Origin: Candidatus Gastranaerophilales bacterium
GTDB lineage: Bacteria; Cyanobacteriota; Vampirovibrionia; Gastranaerophilales; Gastranaerophilaceae
Assembly: GCA_944326495.1 (NCBI GenBank)
Contig: CALVEE010000032.1
Location: forward strand, 1 to 18,637
DNA length: 18,637 bases
Reading direction: 5' to 3'
The notes beneath the pieces are model-generated. The model had not been told where the DNA came from. It searched no databases and was given only the letters and a program-made list of their open reading frames with translations. Shown in pieces: positions 1-6,262 of this stretch; the first letter of the stretch is position 1, and every line of letters starts with the position of its first letter. Position numbers and translations under genes: made by a program.

Positions 1-1106
1 TCCCGATATTATTCAGAGCTAAAAAAGCTGTCGTAGTTGGTGATGATAAGCAATTACCGCATCTTTCTTTCTTAGAAAAAGCCAAAGAACAATCGTTTAT
101 GTCACAATACGGAATTAATGACAGGTATCAGTTAATGTGGCGTTTCAGAACAAATTCAATGTTCGATTTAGCGAATTATTATTCAATGCACCCCGTTCTT
201 TTAGATGAACACTTTAGGAGTCTGCCTCCAATAATTAATTTCTCAAACAAAGAATTCTACGGCGGAAGAATTAAGGTTATGAGAAGGAACGACAATACAA
301 AAAAAGTTCTTGAAACCGTAGTTGTGCCGGATGGCAAAGTCGACTTTGACGCAACAAGAAATTTACCGGAGATTGAAGCTTTAGTAAAAAGATTGTATGA
401 AATAGTTGTTGAAGATGAGAGAAAAAATCCGGAAACTCCCGTGAGTATCGGTATAATTTCGCCGTTCAGAGCGCAGGTTGAGCAGTTAAAAATCTCTGTT
501 GCAAAGGTGCTCTCTGAACACATGATGGAGAAACACCAGATAGAAATCGGTACAGCGCATACTTTTCAGGGGGATGAAAGAGATATAATCCTTACTTCCT
601 GGGCTTATGCAAACAACAGCTTCCCTCAGAGCCTTATATTCCTGCAAAAGCCGAATTTGTTTAATGTCGCAATCACAAGAGCGCGTTATCAGGTGATTAA
701 TTTTATCTCCAAAAATCCGAGAGAACTTCCGGAAGGGCTCTTGAGAAGCTATTTAGGCTATGTAGAAGAGTACGAAAACAGGTATGCTTTAGTTAATTCA
801 GATGATTTTGACGAGAATATTTATAAAAACGCATTTGAAAAAGAGGTTGCGGATGCCTTTAGAGAAATCGGGCATCAGGTAACCTGCGGAGTGGAAATTG
901 CCGGCTTAAGCGTTGATTTGCTTGTGGATAACAAGTTTGTAATCGAAATTGACGGAGTTGAAGATAAAACTCCATCAAAAGTTTCAAACATGAAAAAACA
1001 GGCAATAATTGAACGCTCGGGCTTAAAGGTCTCAAGGATTTCAAAACGCGAATGGCTGTATTCACCAAAAGCCTGCATTGACAGAATAATAAATAGTAAC
1101 ATATAA
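1..1106 (+). CDS. Superfamily 1 DNA/RNA helicase with C-terminal endonuclease-like domain, 3' part
   Basis: The frame is open from the first complete codon at base 3, so the ATG at 99 is internal and the gene starts outside the window; 367 residues are visible. Seen: GDDKQLPH at visible residues 13-20 (helicase motif III), DEHFRS at 68-73 (motif IV), IGIISPFRAQ near 149-158, TFQGDERDIIL near 187-197 (motif V) and NVAITRAR at 221-228 (motif VI). The order fits the AAA_11/AAA_12 (Dna2/Upf1-like) class of ATP-driven helicases. After a short linker the last 100 residues carry the pattern of a Vsr/MTES_1575-like PD-(D/E)xK nuclease: FEKEV, then SVDLLV with an Asp, then VIEIDG with an ExD pair, then a basic helix and SRISKREW. 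Such helicase-nuclease fusions occur in repair and defence loci; which applies here is unknown. Walker A lies outside the window. Confidence 0.85.
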   Translation, partial: PILFRAKKAVVVGDDKQLPHLSFLEKAKEQSFMSQYGINDRYQLMWRFRTNSMFDLANYYSMHPVLLDEHFRSLPPIINFSNKEFYGGRIKVMRRNDNTKKVLETVVVPDGKVDFDATRNLPEIEALVKRLYEIVVEDERKNPETPVSIGIISPFRAQVEQLKISVAKVLSEHMMEKHQIEIGTAHTFQGDERDIILTSWAYANNSFPQSLIFLQKPNLFNVAITRARYQVINFISKNPRELPEGLLRSYLGYVEEYENRYALVNSDDFDENIYKNAFEKEVADAFREIGHQVTCGVEIAGLSVDLLVDNKFVIEIDGVEDKTPSKVSNMKKQAIIERSGLKVSRISKREWLYSPKACIDRIINSNI

Positions 1107-1118
1107 GGAGGTTCATAT

Positions 1119-1409
1119 ATGAAAAAATGGTTTATACTTTGTACGCTGTTTTTAGCCGTTTCTGTTATTCAATGTTATGCTGCAATACCGGTAGCTTATC
1201 GAATTCATAATACGAAAGGTGAACGTGTCGGAACTTGCAGGCATGATACTAAAAAGCCGGTATATTATTTATATGATATGAATAATCAGCTGGTTAAAAA
1301 TCCTGCAAAATTCATGAACCAGCCTGCAAACGAATGCTATTTATTTGATGTAGACGGAATAGCTATCGGCAAATGTACTGCTACCAGAGTAATTTTATGG
1401 GGCAGATAA
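1119..1409 (+). CDS. Small secreted protein of unknown function
   Basis: A 96-residue protein that I do not recognise. The N-terminus is a typical Sec signal peptide: MKKW, a hydrophobic core to about residue 18, and a likely cut after CYA at residues 19-21. The mature part of about 75 residues has three cysteines (in TCRHD, NECYLF and GKCTA), several Tyr and basic residues, and two similar stretches (RVGTCRHD and AIGKCTAT), which may be two copies of a short beta repeat; that is inference. The ribosome binding site AGGAGG begins inside the stop codon of the helicase gene and sits 7 bases before the ATG, so the two genes are probably read on one transcript. It is probably periplasmic or secreted. 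Confidence 0.75.
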   Translation: MKKWFILCTLFLAVSVIQCYAAIPVAYRIHNTKGERVGTCRHDTKKPVYYLYDMNNQLVKNPAKFMNQPANECYLFDVDGIAIGKCTATRVILWGR

Positions 1410-1427
1410 ATTCATGTTATAACAAAT

Positions 1428-1733
1428 TTAGGCGACTTTTAGAGTTAAGCCCAATTCTTTGAGGATTTTTGCTAATGTTGTAATTTTGGGTTCTTTTTTT
1501 CCATTTATGATATTGTATAAACTTGTTCTGCTTAAATCGATTTTTTCAGCAAAACCTTGCATAGAATCCTTTGATTTTATAACAAGTTCTAAGGCTCGAT
1601 AAAATACATTAAAGTTTCCGTCTTCAATATATTGTTCAAAAGCATAACTCAAGTATTCTTTTAAATCTTCTTGAGTGTTAAATACTTGAACAAAAGCATC
1701 GTCCATGGATATTGAATTTTTATAATTAGTCAT
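1428..1733 (-). CDS. Antitoxin, HTH Xre-type, HI1420 (HigA-like) family
   Basis: A 101-residue protein whose C-terminal half is a helix-turn-helix: SMQGFAEKIDLSRTSLYNII, then NGKKEPKITTLAKILKELGL. This is the pattern of the 'addiction module antidote protein' family related to Haemophilus HI1420 (TIGR02684), including the lead-in with the tyrosine-rich stretch YLSYAFEQYIEDG and FYRALELVIKSK. It should bind and neutralise the toxin encoded just upstream and repress their shared promoter. Its start codon overlaps the end of the toxin gene by 8 bases, the usual toxin-first order of this family. It converges on the small secreted protein with only 18 bases between the stops, and I see no clear terminator there. 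Confidence 0.85.
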   Translation of the reverse strand: MTNYKNSISMDDAFVQVFNTQEDLKEYLSYAFEQYIEDGNFNVFYRALELVIKSKDSMQGFAEKIDLSRTSLYNIINGKKEPKITTLAKILKELGLTLKVA

Positions 1734-2049
1734 TGTTTTGTCTCCATATTGTTAAATATTCTTTAGCTTTTAAAATATCATTACTTTGTAATTTTTTATC
1801 TCCGGCATTTAAAAGCAAAACTACTGTGTTATTTATTTCTGTATAATAAATCCTGTATCCGCTACCAAAATTAAAACGCAATTCAGATAATTCATTATCT
1901 ATCTTTTTTGTATCTCCGAAATTATCATCTTGTTCAATTCTGGTCAACCGGTCTTGAATTCTTGATCTAAAAGGTTTATCAAGGGTTTTTAACCATTCAA
2001 CAACAGGAACTCTATTGTTTGTGTGTCGGTAAAACAAAACTTCTTTCAT
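1726..2049 (-). CDS. RelE/ParE-superfamily toxin, HI1419 (HigB-like) family
   Basis: A 107-residue basic protein. The N-terminus (MKEVLFYR..VPVVEWLKTLDKPFRSRIQDRLTRIEQDDNFGD) and the core (SELRFNFGSGYRIYYTEINNTVVLLLNAGDKKLQSNDILKAKEYL) match the pattern of 'addiction module killer protein' relatives of Haemophilus HI1419 (TIGR02683). The family is thought to act as RelE-fold ribosome-dependent mRNA nucleases; the C-terminal K/R..Y residues of the fold are present (RIYY; KKLQSNDILKAKEYL). It is the first gene of a two-gene operon. No ribosome binding site precedes the ATG, and a TATAAT box on this strand (2051-2056) lies only two bases before it. The message may therefore be leaderless or the promoter may be another one. 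Confidence 0.85.
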   Translation of the reverse strand: MKEVLFYRHTNNRVPVVEWLKTLDKPFRSRIQDRLTRIEQDDNFGDTKKIDNELSELRFNFGSGYRIYYTEINNTVVLLLNAGDKKLQSNDILKAKEYLTIWRQNND

Positions 2050-2058
2050 AATTATATT

Positions 2059-2090
2059 GTAAACTAAAGTTTACACAGAATCAAGTTTAC
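2059..2090 (-). promoter_or_regulatory. Candidate operator of the toxin-antitoxin operon
   Basis: An inverted repeat GTAAACT-AA-AGTTTAC lies at 2059-2074, ten bases before the toxin start. A third half-site, AAGTTTAC, follows at 2083-2090. A TATAAT on the minus strand lies beside it at 2051-2056. The position fits autorepression by the Xre-type antitoxin; the binding itself is inferred. Confidence 0.5.
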
Positions 2091-2110
2091 TTTTTAGGGA
2101 CATATATAGT

Positions 2111-2497
2111 AGCAAATTTCGCTAAATAGGTAAAAGACGTATGACAACTTGGTTTTAGCCTATTTTACACAATTTCGGGTGGTCGGTGGGGCATACTTGC
2201 CAACAATAGCTTATAATTATATTATTTAAACAAACTGCTCTTTTAAAATTCACTTCATTTATAATCTTTTATCTGCCCCTACGGGCAGCCTCCTTACCGC
2301 ATCCGTAGTTTTTGGCACTCGCCTCAAACACGGCCGCACCTCTCCCGCAAGGAGAGGAAAACGTATTTTTTGTTTTTTATTTGAACACTTATTATAACTT
2401 AATAGATAGTAGTAAGGTGCGCAAGTGACCGCACTCTGCCTAAAAATCTTTGTTGTGCAAGTATGCCGGTATTTTACTATATTTAGCGCAATATGGC
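2111..2497. repeat. Composite non-coding element with imperfect inverted ends
   Basis: The stretch 2091-2651 has no credible gene. It holds two nested pairs of inverted similarity around the 155-base repeat at 2228-2382. The outer pair is TTCGCTAAATAGGTAAAA (2118-2135) against the reverse complement of 2472-2491; the inner pair is GCATACTTGCCAACAA (2191-2206) against 2450-2466. The left flank has about 50 extra bases between the two pairs. This could be a decayed miniature transposable element into which, or with which, the inner repeat moved. No transposase frame is present. Confidence 0.4.
2228..2382 (+). repeat. Dispersed 155-base repeat, copy 1
   Basis: Matches 10348-10499 in opposite orientation, by eye at roughly four bases in five, with exact cores such as CCGCATCCGTAGTTT and CGCCTCAAACACGG. 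It carries two hairpins: CTGCCC-ctac-GGGCAG at 2273-2288 and CCTCTCC-cgcaa-GGAGAGG at 2339-2357. It has no open frame. Its CTCCCGCAAGGAGAG core resembles the other hairpins of this window and the one inside alaS. Confidence 0.85.
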
Positions 2498-2590
2498 TCC
2501 GATTTCTGTTTAGATATATTACAAAATTTGAAAATTTTCTTAAGTTTTGTTACAATTCTTAATAAAAGACATCAAAAAAGGCAATTTTTT

Positions 2591-2634
2591 TATAGTTAAA
2601 TACTTTATATATACATAAGAGATAATTAACTATA
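2591..2634 (+). promoter_or_regulatory. Promoter region with 9-base inverted repeat before the small gene at 2652
   Basis: TATAGTTAA (2591-2599) and TTAACTATA (2626-2634) are perfect inverted arms with an AT-rich 26-base centre containing TTTATATATACAT, which could serve as a -10 region. The arrangement brackets the probable promoter and could bind a dimeric regulator or form a leader hairpin. No convincing -35 box was found. Confidence 0.35.
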
Positions 2635-2651
2635 AAGAGAGGCTTAAGAAA

Positions 2652-2825
2652 ATGACAACAGAACAGAGAAAAAGATTCACAGTTATTACTAATCAAGAAC
2701 TTGTACATAAAGAGGAAGAAAAGCATGTGTCTTATCAAACAAACCCGTTGAGAGAAAAATTTATGAAGTTTGTTAATAATGAGGCCGGTAAAAAGTTTAG
2801 TGTCGACGACTTATTAAAGTGGTAG
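2652..2825 (+). CDS. Small protein of unknown function (57 residues)
   Basis: ATG at 2652 and TAG at 2823-2825 give a 57-residue, highly charged protein: MTTEQRKRFTVITNQ at the start, a Lys/Glu/His-rich middle, then NPLREKFMKFVNNEAGKKFS and VDDLLKW at the end. AGAGAGG lies 11-12 bases upstream, a passable if distant ribosome binding site. Base and codon use resemble the neighbours. The C-terminal part could form an amphipathic helix and a short helix-turn. It is 39 bases ahead of the 168-residue gene and probably in the same operon, which ends with prmC. I do not recognise a family; the case for it being real is the AT-rich promoter-like region, the ribosome binding site and the uninterrupted frame. 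Confidence 0.6.
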   Translation: MTTEQRKRFTVITNQELVHKEEEKHVSYQTNPLREKFMKFVNNEAGKKFSVDDLLKW

Positions 2826-2864
2826 ACCGTTCAAGCGGAAAAAGGAAAGAGGAAATTGGTTTAA

Positions 2865-3371
2865 ATGTACCAGATTAAAAACAGGATTTACCCCGCGTTT
2901 GATAAAACTCAAAAAAGCGGGGTTTGTAATTATTTAAGAGCGTTAGTGAAGCAGAATTCGGGGTTATCCTCGCAAGAGATTTTGGATAAGTTTCTTGAGG
3001 ATGAGAGGTATTATTTGGAGCTTAATGCTTCAAGATTTCCGTTTCTGGCAGAATTTATTGAGGACGAGGAATTTTTAAGGGATACAGAGGATTATATAAA
3101 AGAATGTATCAAGTATTATGAGTATAAAGAAAAACAGCGTCCTATAATTGAGGCTAACAAAGAATTTGAGAAGAAAAAAAGGAAATTTCTGCAGGAAGTC
3201 AAGATGTCCAGAGAAAAACCTACAAAAAAACAGCTTTACTATTACGATAGATTGTGTAAAAAATATTCTATAGAGAAAAAGAATGTAGAAGAGTTATCTA
3301 AGCTGGATTTGAGAAACGAAATAGAGAGAATATTAAATGAACATTCAGATGATTACAAAATTATTGACTGA
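2865..3371 (+). CDS. Hypothetical protein, helical and charged (168 residues)
   Basis: Not recognised as a whole. The first 75 residues (YQIKNRIYPAF, SGVCNYLRALVKQNSGLSSQ, FLAEFIEDEEF) look like a small helical domain. A long Lys/Glu-rich helix (about 82-113, possible coiled coil) follows, and the C-terminal 55 residues contain PTKKQLYYYDRLCKKYSI and ELSKLDLRNEIERILNE. That last part resembles the short 'PTxKQLxxIxxL...xSKxEAxxxI' module found at the ends of various DNA-associated and phage proteins; this resemblance is weak. GAGG lies 11 bases before the ATG. The 3' end overlaps prmC by 35 bases, so the two are very likely co-translated. Confidence 0.7.
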   Translation: MYQIKNRIYPAFDKTQKSGVCNYLRALVKQNSGLSSQEILDKFLEDERYYLELNASRFPFLAEFIEDEEFLRDTEDYIKECIKYYEYKEKQRPIIEANKEFEKKKRKFLQEVKMSREKPTKKQLYYYDRLCKKYSIEKKNVEELSKLDLRNEIERILNEHSDDYKIID

Positions 3372-4161
3372 TGCGGGAATTGAGGAGAATGAAGCTAAAA
3401 TAGAGGTAAAGATGCTGCTTGAGCATTTCTGTCATTATACGGAGCTTGACAGGTGCAAGGGGGTAGAGCTTAGTGATAATCAGCTTGATATATTAAGGCA
3501 GAAAGCTGAATTGAGGATAGAGACACGCCTTCCGGTTCAATATATTATTGGTGAAGCTTATTTTATGGGAGAGTGGTTTAAGGTTACGCCGGATGTTTTA
3601 ATCCCACGCGATGAAACTGAAATTCTTGTTAGAAAAGCTATTGGGATAGTTAAAGAGGAAAGGGCAAAAAATGTTCTTGATATAGGAACAGGAAGCGGAT
3701 GCATTGCCTGCACTATTGCTAAAAATACTGAGGCAGTGGTTCTTGGTGTTGATATCTCTTCTGATGCTTTGAGAATTGCACTGGATAACGTAACGAGGCT
3801 GGGTATAAATAATAGGGCTGTTTTTAGAAAATCGGATTTGTTTTCAAAGGTTAGGGAGGGTGAAAAGTTTGATATGATAATTTCTAATCCGCCTTATATT
3901 CCATCAGGAACGGAATTGCAGCTTGAAGTCCGGCATGAACCTCCGGAGGCGCTTTTTGCAGAAGAAAACGGGCTTGAATATTACAGGAAAATTACAGAGC
4001 AAGCGCCTGAATTTTTAAATAATGAGGGCTGGCTTATGTTTGAACTCGGGCTTGGCGAAGCCGGAGCTGTAAAGCAATTTATGGAACAAAAGTTTAAAAA
4101 TATAGAAATAATTAAAGACTTAGCTGGAATTGACAGGGTTATTTACGGGCAAATTATTTAG
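3337..4161 (+). CDS. prmC: Peptide chain release factor N5-glutamine methyltransferase
   Basis: Methylates the glutamine of the GGQ motif of release factors RF1/RF2 with S-adenosylmethionine in the cytoplasm. The 274-residue length is normal. Seen: the N-terminal helical domain ending in LPVQYIIGEAYF (65-76), VLIPRDETE (87-95), the SAM-binding glycine loop DIGTGSG (115-121), an acidic strand end (VDIS, 139-141) and the catalytic NPPY (184-187) followed by HEPPEALFAEENGLEYY, diagnostic of PrmC. The start at 3337 lies inside the upstream gene with AGAGAG 8-13 bases before it; ATG at 3349 is an alternative. The usual partner prfA is not next to it in this window. Its 3' end overlaps the opposing glycosyltransferase gene by 8 bases. 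Confidence 0.95.
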   Translation: MNIQMITKLLTDAGIEENEAKIEVKMLLEHFCHYTELDRCKGVELSDNQLDILRQKAELRIETRLPVQYIIGEAYFMGEWFKVTPDVLIPRDETEILVRKAIGIVKEERAKNVLDIGTGSGCIACTIAKNTEAVVLGVDISSDALRIALDNVTRLGINNRAVFRKSDLFSKVREGEKFDMIISNPPYIPSGTELQLEVRHEPPEALFAEENGLEYYRKITEQAPEFLNNEGWLMFELGLGEAGAVKQFMEQKFKNIEIIKDLAGIDRVIYGQII

Positions 4162-5173
4162 CGTCCTTAATTTTGCCGTTATATTTTTCGTAAAATTCCC
4201 TCGCATCAAGTTTCAGAATGTTTTTATAAACCCCGTAGAAAGTAAGCCTTTCACAAATCTTTGGATTAAGGTTTTCGTCTCTATATTGCATAAGTCTGGC
4301 TTTCATTTCTTTATAAAAATCAGCTCTTAAATCTTCATCCGCCATAAAGAAAAGATGTGCATACTGCTTGTATTTATACTGAAATATGGCATATTTATAG
4401 GCTTCATAATTATTGGTTATTTTTAATAAATATTCAATTTTATCTATAATGCCAAATATGTCAAAGACTTTTGACGATAGATTTTGGGTTACAGAGTTAT
4501 TATTCGTGCTTCTGTAATAATATAACGGATCCGGATTAACCATAATCGACTTTGCAAAAATCATTGTGAGAAAGAAAAAATATTGGTCTTCAAATATTGT
4601 ATCAACCGGAAAAAGCTTGCCGTCGGGAGTCTTTTTGATTAATGATTTTAAAAATTCTGTCCTGTATATTTTGTTTACCGCAGAAATATTTCCATGAAAC
4701 GGGTTTACATTATCATTAAATGTGTGTATGGTATTATCATCCTTATGACGCTGCCATTCGTTTAGAGAAAAGAAATATCTCGGATAAACATCTCGAGTCT
4801 GCTTGTTGTATTCAGAAGCATTAAAGACATATATATCAGGCTTTTCATTAAGATTAATAAATTTTTGATATAAACTCAAAGAAACCCTGTCATCAGAATC
4901 AATAAAAGATAAATATTTCCCTCTTGCAATATTTATTCCTGCATTTCTAGCCCTTCCGGCACCTTGATTGGTTTGATTTAAGATAACAAAACGGGTGTCT
5001 TTTTCCCTGTATTGTTTCAGGATTTCATATGAGCTGTCAGTTGAGCCGTCATTTATACATATGAATTCAAGATTAGAGTAAGTTTGATAAATCAAGGACT
5101 CGAGACACTCATCTAAAAACATTTCAGAATTATATACCGGAATTATTACCGAAATAAGCGGATTATCTGCCAT
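4154..5173 (-). CDS. Glycosyltransferase family 2 (second of a pair)
   Basis: A 339-residue GT-A glycosyltransferase: ISVIIPVYNSE at 7-17, nucleotide-sugar site NDGSTD (41-46), NQGAGRARNAG (69-79), and the metal-binding DSDD (92-95). The C-terminal half has NPFHGNISAVNKIYRTEFL, FEDQYFFF (candidate catalytic acid region) and PLYYYRSTNNNSVTQ, as in enzymes that build capsule, LPS or other surface glycans. No membrane segment is evident. The start overlaps the end of the upstream paralogue by 11 bases, so translation is probably coupled. Sugar donor and acceptor cannot be read from the sequence. Its stop region overlaps the convergent prmC. Confidence 0.93.
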   Translation of the reverse strand: MADNPLISVIIPVYNSEMFLDECLESLIYQTYSNLEFICINDGSTDSSYEILKQYREKDTRFVILNQTNQGAGRARNAGINIARGKYLSFIDSDDRVSLSLYQKFINLNEKPDIYVFNASEYNKQTRDVYPRYFFSLNEWQRHKDDNTIHTFNDNVNPFHGNISAVNKIYRTEFLKSLIKKTPDGKLFPVDTIFEDQYFFFLTMIFAKSIMVNPDPLYYYRSTNNNSVTQNLSSKVFDIFGIIDKIEYLLKITNNYEAYKYAIFQYKYKQYAHLFFMADEDLRADFYKEMKARLMQYRDENLNPKICERLTFYGVYKNILKLDAREFYEKYNGKIKDAK

Positions 5174-6146
5174 TTTTCACCCTGCTTTCAAATCTTTTAA
5201 ACGTATTATAATCCTTATTCAAAATTTCCTGATACGCATAATATACGTTCTTTTTCTTAAGGAGTTCCGTATCATACTCTGAAAAATCTATACCCCCGAA
5301 TGTTTCTTGTATCTTATCAAACATTTTTCGTTTAACACCACCTTTAGTTTCAAGAGTTCTTATTAGGACACTTTCCATTTGGCTTACTAATAACACAGTT
5401 TTATACTTTTCAAGTTTTCCGGACTCTTCAAAAACTTTTTTAGTAATTTTATTGATTTTAAATAAATCTAAAAAGTTTTTTCCTGCACTTGATATAATTG
5501 AGTTTTGTGTTTTCCTGTAAAAATACAGCGGCTCAAAATCATAAGAAATCCGCTTAGCATTCAAATAGCATTGAGCAAAGAACGGGATATCTTCAAATAT
5601 TAAACTTTCCGGAAAAGTAAAATCCTGAATAAATTCTTTTCTATACATTTTTGCCTGGGCACTGTAGATGAATTTGAGATAGAATTCTGCGCCGAGTTCT
5701 GACTCATTAAAAACCGGCTCTGTTATATATTTCTTAAATTCTCTTATATTAGGAAGCTCCCAATAAAAACCCTTATCCGGCCAAAATTGGTAGACATAAG
5801 AATACATATAATCGCTGTTGTTTTCACATATATTGTTATACATTCTCTCCAAGGCAATTGGCGAGAGTAAATCATCCGAATCAACAAAAGTGATACATTC
5901 TCCCTTTGCATATTTCATTCCCGTGTTTCTTGCCGCAGAAAGTCCTTGATTTTTTTGAGAATATATTTTTATTCTGCTATCGAGTTTTGCATATTGTCTT
6001 AGAATATTGATACAATTATCCGGCGAGCCGTCATTAACACAAATAACTTCAAAATCTTCAAAAGTCTGGTTTATTATACTATCAAGACAAATGTCCAGAG
6101 TTCTCTCTGTCTTATAAACCGGAACTATAACAGAAACTTTAGCCAT
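5163..6146 (-). CDS. Glycosyltransferase family 2 (first of a pair)
   Basis: A 327-residue GT-A enzyme, paralogous to the next gene: VSVIVPVYKTE at 4-14, NDGSPD (38-43), NQGLSAARNTG (66-76), DSDD (89-92), then SAQAKMYRKEFI, FEDIPFFAQCYL and PLYFYRKTQNSIISS in the acceptor half. The shared order of motifs with its neighbour suggests an old tandem duplication, with diverged acceptor choice. The ribosome binding site is poor (AT-rich leader ahead of the ATG). The promoter must lie in the 80-120 bases shared with the divergent nucleotidase genes. Likely role: polymer or glycolipid assembly on the cytoplasmic face of the membrane; substrate unknown. Confidence 0.93.
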   Translation of the reverse strand: MAKVSVIVPVYKTERTLDICLDSIINQTFEDFEVICVNDGSPDNCINILRQYAKLDSRIKIYSQKNQGLSAARNTGMKYAKGECITFVDSDDLLSPIALERMYNNICENNSDYMYSYVYQFWPDKGFYWELPNIREFKKYITEPVFNESELGAEFYLKFIYSAQAKMYRKEFIQDFTFPESLIFEDIPFFAQCYLNAKRISYDFEPLYFYRKTQNSIISSAGKNFLDLFKINKITKKVFEESGKLEKYKTVLLVSQMESVLIRTLETKGGVKRKMFDKIQETFGGIDFSEYDTELLKKKNVYYAYQEILNKDYNTFKRFESRVKNGR

Positions 6147-6212
6147 ATTATTATTTTATCTGAATTCACTTATTTGTTATGTAAATTATTGTAAACTTTT
6201 TCTTATCTATGA

Positions 6213-6249
6213 GCAAAAAAAAATTTTAGGTGCTTTCTTATATTAGAAG
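6213..6249 (+). promoter_or_regulatory. Leader block shared by both nucleotidase-like genes, copy 1
   Basis: The 37 bases that open with GC, nine A, TTTTAGGTGCTTT resemble the block at 7874-7905 ahead of the second paralogue (GC, eight A, TCTTTAGGCGTTTT). Both end 14-15 bases before the start codon. They may be a relic of the duplication or a retained signal for translation or RNA binding. Confidence 0.4.
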
Positions 6250-6262
6250 AAGAAGGTCCAAG

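Noticed and set aside
2091..2651. Riboswitch or structured RNA gene in the left gap
   Set aside because: The hairpins are explained by the dispersed repeat; I see no known riboswitch core, and the nearest downstream gene has its own separate promoter-like region.
4130..4330. 66-residue plus-strand frame over the end of the glycosyltransferase
   Set aside because: It overlaps prmC and the opposing gene, has no ribosome binding site and resembles no family.
6230..6262. GTG start adding SYIRRRRSK to the first nucleotidase-like protein as a Tat-like signal
   Set aside because: The arginines are not followed by a hydrophobic segment, the ribosome binding site serves the ATG at 6263, and the paralogue begins at the matching place.
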